From positions 28,176,877-28,240,876 of the forward strand of contig JAKSZU010000016.1 of the NCBI GenBank assembly GCA_026018925.1: DNA of 64,000 nucleotides, read 5' to 3'. Positions 1 through 9,928 of the stretch are shown piece after piece. The DNA comes from Tupaia tana. Lineage: Eukaryota; Chordata; Mammalia; Scandentia; Tupaiidae. Position numbers and translations under genes: made by a program. The stretch's first letter is position 1; every line of letters begins with the position of its first letter. The notes under the pieces are model-generated. The model had not been told where the DNA came from and did not search any database. It saw only the letters and a program-made list of their open reading frames with translations.

Positions 1-693
1 CCTCTGAATTGTGTTTTCCTTACTTTGAAATGTCTTAAGATCTTAAACTCTAACTGGCATGCAAAGCTATTAAATACAATGAAAAAATTGTAAAGCCTAG
101 TTTTTTTGTTTGTTTGTTTGTTTTTTTTACTTTTCTGGAAGAATGATCACACTTTCATTTAGATTTTTTTTTTTTTTTTTGAGATCTTTCTGAATAGTAT
201 AGAACAACAAAACAGGATTTCAACCAATCTCTATTGTGAATAGTTCCAACTATTAATAGTAACCAGTAATTTACTTAGGGTCACACACCACATGAAAGTG
301 ATCGAACCGCCTACACTTAAGCAAACAAGCTCACCAGGTAGCCTCCCCTTTGTGGCTGGGTTGACAGGCCCTGAGGGAAGAAGTCGCCTCTGACCAGTTT
401 ACTATCACTGAAGAGATGAACATCAGCTTTTCCTAAAGGAAATCTCACCTGGAAACAACCTAGACTAGGTGTCTGTTTAGTTTCTAATTTTAAAAAGTAC
501 AGATCCATAGAAGCACAAAGAAAAGTATCAACAGAAGGAAAATCTAGTCAGGAAGAAGTTCTATCTGATGAACACTTTGCAAAGATAGACACTGTACATT
601 TTTACTATTTGCATAGTTTGTAAAACTTGGCGTTCATTATGCCTATTACATTTGTGAATTCTTGGGCAAATTAAAAAAAAAAAAAAAAAAAAC
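1..693. other. Non-coding stretch, no gene seen
   Basis: AT-rich sequence with poly-T runs near 100-130 and 160-180 and a poly-A run at 672-692. I see no exon, RNA gene or recognisable transposon. The longest open frame here is 63 codons and has no recognisable features. Confidence 0.6.
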
Positions 694-705
694 AGAGAAA
701 AAGCT

Positions 706-966
706 GGGACCAGCAGTTGATGTAATGTTTATGTCGCTGGACTCCGATGTAGTTGACCGCTGTTCGAGTCCCGGATCCGGTGGCTTAAACTCATGCCAGG
801 TATGTGTGTGTGCGTGCCCAAGATCCCGAGAGGAGAACGGAGGAGAAGGGATTGTGGCGTGGCCACTTCCCCTGGGGGGTGATTTCTCGCTTTCTGTCTC
901 TCTGTCTCCCTCTGTCTTTCTGGCGAGCGCACAGGCCTTACAGCAAAAAAAAAAAAAAAAAAAAAA
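706..966 (+). mobile_element. Type A tRNA-derived SINE
   Basis: The head starts gggaccagcagttg, has a B box ggttcgagtcc-like stretch (ctgttcgagtccc) and runs through the conserved body to a poly-A tail. It is flanked by a 12-bp direct repeat with one mismatch (agagaaaaagct at 694-705, agagcaaaagct at 967-978). Open frames on both strands here are SINE sequence, not genes. Confidence 0.93.
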
Positions 967-1034
967 AGAGCAAAAGCTCAGTTTAAGTTATTCTTTCACG
1001 CAACAAGTTAGCGTGCTTCCTCTTTATTTATTCA

Positions 1035-1080
1035 GTAAATAATACCAAGCACCTACTATGTGCTAAACTGGCAAGATAAA
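1035..1080 (-). repeat. Possible L2 3'-end fragment
   Basis: The phrase 'accaagcacctactatgtgctaaactgg' region resembles the reverse complement of the L2 3' end. It is short and diverged, so this is a weak call. Confidence 0.4.
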
Positions 1081-1454
1081 CTGTAATACTTCTTCCTTGA
1101 AAGAAACAATTATGCCTTACTATTTTATGATGCCCCCCCTCCTCCCTGGGAGGCTTAAAATTCTTAACTGAATCTTCATTCATCCTCATGATGAAAATAA
1201 AGCTGATTTAGAGCATGCTCACTTAGGCACTGGCTTTTAGAACACTTGGTTAAGATTGCACTTGGGCAGTCTGATTTCCATATCTTACATTAAATAGATT
1301 TAAATCCCAGGGAAGGGGCAGAGAACAAAGTCACCTTAGACCTTTCACTGGGTCAATCTGCTACATCAAGCTTTGACCCTCTTCCTCTAAAATCTTGGCC
1401 AGCCAGATCTGGGGAAAAAGAATAAAAGGATTTTACCTGGGGATGTAACATATT

Positions 1455-1526
1455 TATTCGGTCATTAGGAAAGTCATCGCACACTTTTGCACAGAAAATA
1501 TGTCAAGACTTTCCCGATGACCAGTA
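1455..1526. mobile_element. Mariner-like MITE, copy 1
   Basis: A 72-bp near-palindrome bounded by TA. Left end TATTCGGTCATTAGGAAAGT; right end read on the other strand TACTGGTCATCGGGAAAGTC. It shares the GAAAGTC core and size with copies at 5986-6059 and 49263-49336. TA flanks and terminal inverted repeats are typical of Tc1/mariner non-autonomous elements. This is the most diverged of the three. Confidence 0.8.
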
Positions 1527-2282
1527 TAAAGAGGGTCCCTTTTCCTTCGCAGACTGTTCCTACACCTCCTGAGAACCCAGTAACAAACTTAAATCATTTA
1601 CTTCAAACCCAAGCCTGTGGGCACAAATGCAGCTCCCAATTTTAATAGAAGGGCAAGGGATGGGGGTTTTCCCATACTTTGAGAAATGGGGGCAACCAAA
1701 TGTTTGTTGAAAACACTAGACGACTCTTAATTAGTAGTTACGATATGACCATTTTCAGAAGTCCAAGGATTGTCTATTAACCTCTCTGGGAAAAAAAAAC
1801 CAGATCACGTTTAAGTAGCACGAGAGTAGAATTTGGTAATTACTCCCGTAATGAGAATGTCTATTGGGTGTTGAACAGTCAGGCTTGTAACTCTGATCAC
1901 CTACCTTGGAAAACAAAAACAAAATTAAGATTCTGGTGACATGAGAGTTAGCTAAGAGATGCAGTATTTGAATATAGCATATTTCCTATGAATCTTCATG
2001 TTTACTGACTAAATCCATAAATTGGTTGAAAAAAGAATGAATGGTCTAACAACGGGCCCCACACAATGGGTAGGGTGAATTTCACTAAGCTGTCACTTGC
2101 ATAGCTGAAACATAGCTAATTTAAATGACTAACCTAAAGTTTTTAGAACTGAGTTGATAATTAACCTTGTAAAAAAGTGAAATGTCCCTTGGAACTAAAT
2201 TCTGGTTTAAGCATGGTGGTTTTATTACATGTTGATATTAAGATGTTTTTCCTCGGACATTCATTATCTCTAAAATAAAATT
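1527..2282. other. Non-coding stretch, no gene seen
   Basis: Mixed-composition sequence without recognisable repeat, long open frame or RNA gene. Confidence 0.55.
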
Positions 2283-2294
2283 AAGAGTCAACAG

Positions 2295-2427
2295 GAGGAG
2301 CAGGCAGGTGGTATGGCAGTTAAGGCACTGGACTCCCACATGGATGACCGTGGTTCAAGTCACAGACCTGGTGGCTTGCTTTCTTATTCTCCTTCTCTGT
2401 CTCTCTGGTCAAATTCTTAAAGAAAGA
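2295..2427 (+). mobile_element. Type B short SINE
   Basis: tRNA-like head (caggtggtatggcagttaagg, B box ggttcaagtca) followed directly by the CT-rich segment and a short AAAG tail. It is flanked by a perfect 12-bp TSD (aagagtcaacag at 2283-2294 and 2428-2439). Confidence 0.92.
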
Positions 2428-2500
2428 AAGAGTCAACAGAAAAAATAAAAACATCCCCAGCATGCTCAACTCACACAGATATTAAAGATATATGACTCTT

Positions 2501-2768
2501 TTTTTTAGAGAGAGATTTTTGCTATAGGGCACTTGTGGTTGCTGGAGAGACAAAGAGAGACAGAGACAGAAAATGAGAAATCACCCCCCCCCCCCCCCCA
2601 GGGGGATGTTCATGCCACAATCCCTTCTCCTCCATTCTCGTCTCAGGATTTTGGGCATGCACACACATACATCCAGTGTGAATTTCAAGCTACTGGGTTT
2701 GGGACTCGAGCTGTGGTTGGCTATGTGGGAGTCCAGCAACATAACTATTACACCATCTGTTGGTCCCA
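2501..2768 (-). mobile_element. Type A SINE, antisense
   Basis: Reads T-run, gagagatttttgctataggg, GA-rich body, C-run/G-run hairpin motif, and ends at the head (...catctgttggtccc). The TSD is 16 bp with two mismatches (2485-2500, 2769-2784). The C-run in the hairpin motif has expanded to about 17 bases at 2583-2599. Confidence 0.93.
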
Positions 2769-3229
2769 AAGATATCTGATTCTTAAAGTGAAATTGCCTG
2801 CATTTGCAGGAGCACAATCTCCAAATTCATTGGTTACCTAATGTATACAGAGGGCAGCTTATCTTTAGTATGTGAGTGAACTGAGATACAAGGAAGGCCT
2901 CTAAAATGATTTGGCAAGTCTAACAGAATTGATTCTAGCTCTTACACTACTTTTAAAAACTTTTTTTTTTGCACCAAGAATTCTATTCAATATTTTAGGT
3001 GTCTTCCCTATCTTATCTTCATATTTCTATCCTGTCTTCCTCAATTCCGAACATCCTGTTCAAGTTACTCCCTTAGTGTACAAATGTCCACTCCATGGTC
3101 GGGCCAGAAATTAGAATCTTCTACATAACCCTTCTCCTAAACCTTTCACGGTTAATGCCCTCCAAATTACAGACTAAACTCTTTCAGCATAATGAAATCC
3201 ACAATTCTACCATTTTAGCCTAGTTTTCC

Positions 3230-3530
3230 ACCATCCATTGGGTCTTACTGGTCCGGCTTGAATGTCACATTTTCTATAGGTGTTCTGACACCTCTGATAG
3301 AATATCTCTGTCCTCTGTCCCCAAGAGACTTGAGGACCTCTCTGTTATCAATTTATATTTGACATTTATTTCATCTCATCTCCTCTCCTAGATCATAAGT
3401 TTCTTTCTTTCCTTTTTTTTTTTTTTTTTTTTAGATTATAAGTTTCTTAAGGGCAGGAACCACACCTTCTTCACCTCTATGATCCCAGTTGTGCCTTAGA
3501 TAGTAGGAACTTAGTCACTAAAACTCTTTA
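3230..3530 (+). repeat. L2 LINE 3'-end fragment
   Basis: Contains the diagnostic tail phrasing 'agtttcttaagggcaggaaccacacctt' followed by '...ctctatgatcccag..gtgcctt.agatagtagga', as in the L2 3' UTR. It is diverged, and a short poly-T insertion interrupts it at 3406-3432. Confidence 0.75.
3406..3432 (-). mobile_element. Poly-T-only insertion with TSD
   Basis: A 27-bp stretch (tctttcc plus about 20 T) lies between two near-identical 16-mers (agatcataagtttctt at 3390-3405, agattataagtttctt at 3433-3448, one mismatch). This looks like a retroinsertion so 5'-truncated that only the A-tail, in antisense, was integrated. Confidence 0.6.
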
Positions 3531-3799
3531 AACTTGCTGAGTCTTTATAGAAAATACAAAAGGTACCACTTAGGGAGGCAGCAATTCACCAAACTCATCT
3601 GTTTATAGTCTAGGATAAGATTGCAAACACACTTTTCATACAAAATCATTTCTAAAGTTATTTATAATTTATGCAAAATACACTATTCTAAAGACTTTCA
3701 GAGAATAACTTTTGTCAAAGAAAGCTGTGGTGGATCAGTCACTTGTAGTCTCCAGTTTCAAAGTCTAAAAAGGGTCTGAGAGGTCAGTCAGTCGATTCC

Positions 3800-3900
3800 C
3801 CAAATTTTATAGACCAGGAAACCAAGTTCCAGAAGGGTAAAGTGGTAAATCCTAAGGTCACACAGCTATCTGGTGATGAAACCTGAAGAGGACATCTTCT
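3800..3900 (-). repeat. MIR fragment
   Basis: The stretch 'cccaaattttatagaccaggaaacc...ggtcacacagctatctggtgatgaaacc' matches the antisense MIR core (bulk of 'attttacagatgaggaaactgag..ggtcacacagcta'). Confidence 0.8.
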
Positions 3901-4289
3901 CAGCTCTAGGGTAGTGCTACTCTTTTTCCCTATGCGCTATTAACTTGTTAATTCTTAAAAATAAAATGCAACCCGTGCATACCAAAAAGAGTAGTATATG
4001 AGTACGAATAAGTTTGTACGCCCAGTGACTAGCTCAGAGATCACAGCCTAGCACACTGGAAGTGGTCAAATAGTCCACAAATACTGTTGAATTTACTGAT
4101 GAACAACCCCATGCCTTTGGATCAAAAACTAAAATAGGTAGAATATTAAATATTTCTAAGCACTAGCCAGATGACTGGTCTTCTGGGAGAAAATGAAAAA
4201 GCCTAAAAGAGAAAGCAGAAGGAAAATACCCACAACAGAACAAATGTCTGAGAAGGAAAATATACAAAACAAGCCCTGTAAATGACACT

Positions 4290-4840
4290 TACTCACATGT
4301 AAGATTTTGGCACCATGAAAGCTAATAAACAAGGAGAATCAAGTCTTTAATAGATATTTTTCTAAAGAAGATAAACAAGTGGCCAAAAAACATTAAAAAT
4401 CTTTATTATTAATCAACATTATTAATCATTAGGGAAATGCAAATCAAAACCACAAGAAGGTATCACTTTATACCCACTAGGCTAGCAATAATAATAATTA
4501 AAAACAAAACAAAATCAGAAAATAACAAGCGTCGGCAAGCATGTAGAGAAAAGAGACCCCTCATACATTGCTAGTGGGAATGTAAAATGGCGAAGCTGCA
4601 GTGGAAAACAGTTTGGCAGTTTCTCAGTAAGTTAAACCCAATTACTACATGACCTACATATTCTACTCTGAGGTAGAAACCCAAAAGAATTAAGAACAGG
4701 TGTTCAAACAACTTGTATGCAATTGTTCATAGCAATGCTATTCACACTTGCCAAAAAGTGTAAACAACCTGCTGGCCATCAGCTGATGAATAAACAAAAT
4801 GTGATATATCTATATAATGGAATATTATTCAACCATAAAA
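4290..4840 (+). repeat. L1 3' portion, left part
   Basis: Phrases such as 'gggaaatgcaaatcaaaacc', 'tatcactttatacccactag' and 'acattgctagtgggaatgtaaaatgg' are typical of the 3' part of old mammalian L1 elements (ORF2 end/3' UTR). The element is split by a SINE at 4855-5130 and resumes at 5145. No open ORF2 remains. Confidence 0.88.
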
Positions 4841-4854
4841 AGGAATAAAGAACT

Positions 4855-5130
4855 GGGAACCAGCAGTTAGCGTAATGGCTATGTTGCTGGACTCCCACGT
4901 AGTCGACCGCGGTTCGCGTCTTGGACCTGGTGGCTTACAACTCACGCCGGGCGCGTGTGCGTGCGTGCCCAAGATCCCGAGAGGAGAATGGAGGAGAAGG
5001 GATTGCGGCGTGACCATCCCCCCTGGGGGGTGATTTCTCGCTTTCTGTCTCTATGTCTCTCTCTGTCTGTCTGGCGAGCGCACGCGCCCTATAGCGAAAA
5101 ACCTCTCCAAAAAAAAAAAAAAAAAAAAAA
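4855..5130 (+). mobile_element. Type A SINE (gggaacc subfamily) inside L1
   Basis: Nearly intact young copy: gggaaccagcagttagcg head, B-box-like ggttcgcgtc, CCCCCCTGGGGGG motif, tctatgtctctc variant, cctatagcgaaaa and a 20-plus A-tail. It has a perfect 14-bp TSD (aggaataaagaact at 4841-4854 and 5131-5144). The insertion splits an L1. Confidence 0.97.
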
Positions 5131-5144
5131 AGGAATAAAGAACT

Positions 5145-5450
5145 GATACATGCTACAACAAGGAAGACTCTTGAAAACATTATGCTAAAACAAAGAGGCC
5201 AAACACAAAAGGCAACATTTTATAACATTCTATTTCCCTGAATGTTCAGAATAGGCAAATCCACAGAGACAGAAAGCAGATTATTGACTGCCGCAGACTA
5301 GAACAGTGGAGTTAGGGGACTCACTACTTAGTGGGTACAAGTTTCTTCTGGGGCAATGAAGATCTGGAGCTAGACAGTGGTGATAGCTGCATCACAGTGT
5401 GAATGTACATAATGCCACTATCTGTGCACGTTAACATGGAAGATTTGGGT
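5145..5450 (+). repeat. L1 3' portion, right part
   Basis: Continuation of the L1 interrupted by the SINE. It has L1 3'-end phrases such as 'acaaaaggcaacattttata' and 'gatggtgatagctgcatcac'-like sequence, ending near the old SINE at 5453. Confidence 0.8.
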
Positions 5451-5452
5451 CC

Positions 5453-5570
5453 GCTCTGTGGCATGGTGTTTAGGGCAGCTAGATCCCATATGACAGACCC
5501 TGTGGTTCAAGTGCCAGACCCTATCGCTTGAGAAACATGCCTGCTGCTCTGGCAGGCTCATGCATCTTCC
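5453..5570 (+). mobile_element. Old SINE head fragment
   Basis: tRNA-like head (tggcatggtgtttagggcagc; B box ggttcaagtgcc) and the first part of a body (cttgagaaacatgcc), then homology fades. No TSD was found. Confidence 0.6.
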
Positions 5571-5838
5571 AGCATGAAATAAAAACAGAGGAAAATGGAA
5601 AATTTTGTGCTATGTGTGTGTTTCACTATAATTTTAAAAATAAAGAGGGTCAAGTCTTTGCAATGCTAAAGTCTCAGGAAATAGCTAGTCTGAAGACATG
5701 TGTTCATAAAGAGCTTTCACATCCTCTCCACTAAGGTCCTGCCATACGCATTCCTTTTTCACCAATACTGACTGCACACATTATAAACCAGCACCCGTTT
5801 CCTTAAAATATTCTTAGATTTCAAGACCAATGCTATCA

Positions 5839-6149
5839 GGGCCAGCTGGTGGCATGGTGATTAAGGCGGCTGGATCCCACATGCTGGCTACATGGTATGA
5901 ATCCTGACCCAGTGGCTTGAGAAACATACCAGGCGCGTGTGTGCACATGTCCAAAATTCCAGGACGAGAGCAGAGAAGGGAATGCTATTAGGTTGTTGGG
6001 AAAGTCATGACGTGTTCTTCTATGGCAAACTGCACTATGACTTTCCCAACAACCCAATACTTGGTCATACCCCCTTTCTTACTGTCTCCCCTTTTCCCTG
6101 AGAGCAGACCCACCCTATAGCAAATTATAAAGCCAACAAATAAAAAAGG
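5839..6149 (+). mobile_element. Old SINE interrupted by a MITE
   Basis: Head gccagctggtggcatggtgattaagg; body motifs 'cttgagaaacataccaggcgcgtgtg' and 'ccctatagcaaa' near 6112. A 12-bp imperfect TSD lies at 5827-5838 and 6150-6161. The body is split at 5986-6059 by a 74-bp palindromic element. Confidence 0.88.
5986..6059. mobile_element. Mariner-like MITE, copy 2, nested in SINE
   Basis: TA-bounded 74-bp near-perfect palindrome. The left arm TATTAGGTTGTTGGGAAAGT and the reverse-strand right arm TATTGGGTTGTTGGGAAAGT differ at only one base over 20. The SINE sequence continues on both sides, so the MITE jumped after the SINE. Confidence 0.9.
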
Positions 6150-6161
6150 CCGATGCTGTCA

Positions 6162-7003
6162 CTCTCAACAGGGGCCAACAGCATCACTGAGAGGTGCAGG
6201 GTCACTGTGAGTCTCCAAGACAGAGGGTGTTGTCAGTGATCCTCTCCTGACCCCATGGGTGCAGATGGTAGCGCTAATGTGGACAGAGGCTTTCCCACGG
6301 TGGCCAGAGTTGAGAAGGGAACGCTGCAGTCCACCAGGGGTGCAGTGCCAAGGCCATGTTCCCTGGAGCACACACAGCTGTGCAGCCAACGCACCACCAG
6401 CCTGAAAGTGCAATGGGAACTGAAACGATACTCTGTCCTTCACCATCAAAGGAAAGAGCTCGAGTTCTGGGATGCTCCTAGGATTCCCCTGGCACCTACC
6501 GAATGGCCTCTAGGCCATTGGCGGCCATCCCACAGCAATGCAGATAAGGGGCACTTGAACTTTTCCAGAGGATCCCCTGTTCTTAGCTCGGTTCCACCCA
6601 AGATTGTCACCTCTCTCCCTTCAGGTTTCAAGGCTCTACTCTAGCCTTACGGTTATCTGAGATGATCTTTAGTATCCACACAGGGTGCCAACTACAGGCT
6701 CCCGAGGTGTCTGAGAACTTTGGAACCAGGGCCAGGTGTCTCTTCGGCTCCTGATGAAGGCTTCCTTGATCTGGTTTTAATCAGTTTGGGCCATATGGCT
6801 GTCACTGAGAAATGTGTGTATGCTCAGTCACCAGTCTGAGCTCAGCACGCTGCAGGCAGTCAACGGGTCTGCAACTATTTCTGAATGAGTTAATGAACAC
6901 ACCAGGCCTGCACTAAAACTGGCACCCCTTCCCTGTCCCCCAAACACAGATTCACTATGGAGTTAAGCATACTCAAATTATCTTCAAATCATCACTTTTT
7001 TAG
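6162..7003. other. Non-coding stretch, no gene seen
   Basis: GC-moderate sequence with overlapping open frames on both strands (largest about 129 codons at 6255-6644). None has a recognisable domain, and no repeat was identified. Protein-coding status is unsupported. Confidence 0.45.
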
Positions 7004-7015
7004 GTCTCTCTCTTT

Positions 7016-7258
7016 TAAAATTTGTTATAGGGCATGTTCACTTGCTGGAGGGAGAGAGAGAGAGAGGAAAACTGAGAAAGCACCCCCGGGGGAGGAAGGA
7101 CACACTGCAATCACCTCCGTTCTCCTCTCCTCATGGGACTTTGGGCACGTACACATGTGCCTGGTGTGTTTTTCAGCCACCAGATCCAGGAATTGAACCA
7201 CACAGTCAGCCCTGTGGGATCCAGTTACCTAAACCTCCATGCCACCTGGCTGGCCCCA
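7016..7258 (-). mobile_element. Old SINE, antisense
   Basis: Starts aaaatttgttatagggcatgttcac and has a GA-rich tract, a disrupted hairpin region and a head reading 'catgccacctggctggcccc'. A degenerate CT-rich repeat flanks it. Confidence 0.85.
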
Positions 7259-7281
7259 GCTCTCTCTTAATTATCACTCTA

Positions 7282-7552
7282 GGGACCAGCAGTTAGCGTA
7301 ATGGCTATGTCGCTGGACTCCCATGTAGTCGACCGTGGTTCGAGTCCCAGACCGGGTGACTTGGACTTGCGCTGGGTGCGTGTGTGTGCATGCCCAAGAT
7401 CCTGAGAGGAGAATGGAGGAGAAGGGATTGCAGCGTGGCCATCCCCCATGGGGGGTGATTTTTCGCTTTCTGTCTCTCTGTCTCTCTGTCTCTCTCTGTC
7501 TGGTGAACGCAAGCACCCTATAGCAAAAACCTCTCTCCCCCCCAAAAAATTT
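7282..7552 (+). mobile_element. Type A SINE
   Basis: Complete copy beginning gggaccagcagttagcg, B box ggttcgagtcc, hairpin motif CCCCCATGGGGGG and tail 'cctatagcaaaaacctctc'. It has a short TSD, tcactcta (7274-7281, 7553-7560). Confidence 0.95.
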
Positions 7553-8454
7553 TCACTCTAATTTTGGATTTCTGACCTCTAGTAATGGAGAAAATGTGTT
7601 CCTTCGAAATTATCAGCACCCAAAATTTCAAAGAGAAGTTTGTTCAAGATGCTGTTACCAAGGCGTGTTTGTGTGTGTATGTGTGTGAGTGAGGGGGGTG
7701 TGTGCGTGGGCCTTGAGATATAAATAACTCCTCACTCAAAAATGGCTATTAGTAGCCTGGATAATAAAATAAGCAAGATTCCATACGTACGCTGTCAAGT
7801 TTGGCTAGAAAGACTTTAGACAACTTTCATCCTTCCCACCCAATCCCAAGTAAATAGGACATTTGTTTGTATTTCCACATTGGCTTCAGGAGCGAAAATA
7901 CCTCCTCCACCTAGAAAAACAATCTGTAACATTCAGACATGGAACTTTGAGGGCTAACATTTTAGTGCATGCTAGGGTATTAGGTATATAGTGCTTTTAA
8001 AAAGTAAAGTAGAAAAGTATTTTTAATAAAGGATTTTGTTGTGAGCATTTTCCTCATGTTTCCATTTATGCCTGGTTTGGTGTTTCTATACCTTTCAGAA
8101 ATACAGTTTTTTTTTAAGTGTTCCCACTAAAATTGAAGCCAGAAAGAACATTCCTCCTACAGTCTCCACCAACAGACCTGAACATTTCACCCTGCTTGAT
8201 GGGGAAAAAACACAAAAATCACTTTACTGTAAGTTTTTTGCTCTGTACCAACTAAGTTCTGGCAGAGTTAAAACTTTTCTGAGGTTAGTTCCTGTGGTTA
8301 AGGGAAAAAAAAAAAGCTGGATGCTTAAATTTAGACTTGGTAAAACAATACTGGGAAACTTTTAAACCCTTGCAGAAATACTGGAGTTTATTTTATTGCC
8401 TTTTGTTAAATTACATCACATTAGTCACATTTTCTTGTCCTTTTTAATCCCTCC
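7553..8454. other. Non-coding stretch flanking the CpG island
   Basis: AT-rich sequence with a GT-rich tract at about 7667-7712. No exon or repeat was recognised. If the CpG island promotes leftward transcription, this would be first-intron sequence. Confidence 0.5.
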
Positions 8455-9345
8455 TGCCGCGGTTCACTGGGCAGATCCTCACACTGCCGCGTAATTCAAT
8501 TACCTGGAGGGGTCGGGGGAAGAAAACCTACTGTTCGCTCAGCGCAGGACCTGGCCCTGGCCACCTCCCGCAATGCTGGGCGCACACCGTCCTCTCCCAG
8601 CGCAAGGGCAGAGGTCTTGGGTGGGAAGCCGAAGCCGATCCCTCGCAAGACTCGAGGGAGGGCGGTGGGGACTCGGGACCGGGCGTTAGGGACGGCGGGA
8701 GACGCTCAGCAACCAAGCCTAGAAAACGCGCCACGAACCACTGAGCCCTCGCCCTCCCCACGACCCCTCGGTCCCCCGAGATCCCGAGTCGGAAAACGGC
8801 GCGGTTCTTCCCAGGGCCCCGGACTACTGGGATCCCGAAGGAGTCGCCGAGCTTCTCCTTGGGAAAGGCCACGGGGCAACTCGCGCTCGGCGACGCAGAT
8901 CCCAGCAGGTGCGACGCCGGGTCTTTCCCAACTTCAGGCGTCGGGCAGTAGGGTGGGGGACCCAAGGTGCGCGGAGCCAGCCGCTCCCCCGTCTTCCTTC
9001 TGACTCCAGGCTCCCCCGCGCTCTCGGGGGTCCCGGACAGGGACACCGCTGCCAGGACGTCCTCCGATCGCGCGCAATCTGTCCGAGACCCGGAGGGCCG
9101 CACTCACCTTGCAGGAGCCCCTTGCGCTGGGACGGTAGGTGCCCACGCGGATCGCCACCCGGAGCCTCGCGCCGCAGCCCTCCCGCCCGTCGCCCGCGCG
9201 CGCTCGCTGGCCTGTGCGCGCCGCCCGCCCCGCCCCGCCCCGCCGCGTGCTCGCCCAGTCAGGGCTGGGGTCCGGGACACACACTGCGCGCGCCCGCGCC
9301 ACTTAAAGGGACAGAACCCGCGCGCCCGAGCTGATCGCGCAGCTG
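8455..9345 (-). promoter_or_regulatory. CpG island, probable promoter and first exon
   Basis: GC-rich, CpG-dense block in otherwise AT-rich DNA. Four overlapping GC boxes lie at about 9221-9245 and a TTTAAG element at 9303-9308 (minus strand). On the minus strand, CTGCAAG followed by GTGAGTG forms a near-ideal splice donor at 9108/9107. I therefore infer leftward transcription with a non-coding first exon around 9108-9300. Overlapping open frames on both strands are what GC-rich DNA gives by chance. No ATG-initiated, recognisable protein was found and the gene is unidentified. The part from 8826 rightward is duplicated at 17648-18175. Confidence 0.72.
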
Positions 9346-9574
9346 CCTTTGAAGGGTGCTGAGTCTAGGTGTGAAGTTTGAATTGGGGGACCGTCAGCGT
9401 GAAAAATCCCAATCCCTATCCGCGAGTTACTCATGAGGAGAAAAGCAACAGATTTTTGTGTTGGAAGCTCTGAATAAGATGTCCCCCTCACCTACTTATT
9501 GCCAACAGCTTTGAGAGGTTGTTTTTGTTTTATTTACTGATAATAACCATGGACATATATTAAATACCAAAACC

Positions 9575-9690
9575 TCTTGACAAGGCATTTAATATCAATA
9601 CATTACCTCATTTCATCTTGAAAACAACTCTCTGGTTTCTTATTCCCATTTTACAGGGGAGGAAATCTGAGGTTCAGAGAGCTAAAGGAA
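9575..9690 (-). repeat. MIR fragment
   Basis: The sequence 'attcccattttacaggggaggaaatctgaggttcagagag' is the antisense MIR core. It is duplicated at 18397-18512. Confidence 0.88.
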
Positions 9691-9711
9691 CTCTTCCGAG
9701 AGTATTTGACC

Positions 9712-9915
9712 TGGGGGGGCAGCAGGTGGTGTAGTGGTTAAGACGCTGGATCCCCAAGGCCAACCTCAGCAGGAGTCCCGCTGTGTGCGTGTGCGCCCAA
9801 AATCCCTGAGAGGAGACTGGAGGAAAAGAGATTAGGGACTGGCCATCCCCTCTAGGGGGTGATTTCTCATTTTCCCTCTGTGTCTCTCTCTTGCAAGTGC
9901 ACATGCCCCCTAGAA
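9712..9915 (+). mobile_element. SINE, 5' head rearranged
   Basis: Head ggcagcaggtggtgtagtggttaag, then a shortened head-body junction, hairpin motif and tail. TSD agagtatttgacc/agagtgtttgacc (9699-9711, 9916-9928). Also present in copy 2, so it predates the duplication. Confidence 0.9.
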
Positions 9916-9928
9916 AGAGTGTTTGACC

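Noticed and set aside
4955-5146. Recurring small proteins of the type MCVRAQDPERRMEEKGL and their relatives on both strands (for example 31135-31377, 46944-47129, 50250-50519, 54258-54597)
   Set aside because: These are readings of the type A SINE body. The same text appears at every copy and ends in lysine or phenylalanine runs from the A-tail.
8528-9362. Several 120-190 codon frames on both strands in the CpG island (also 17503-18184)
   Set aside because: GC-rich DNA rarely has stop codons. The frames overlap each other on both strands, and some begin at a non-ATG codon (9302 is GTG). No domain was recognised. One frame at 17503-17925 is a chimera across the duplication junction.
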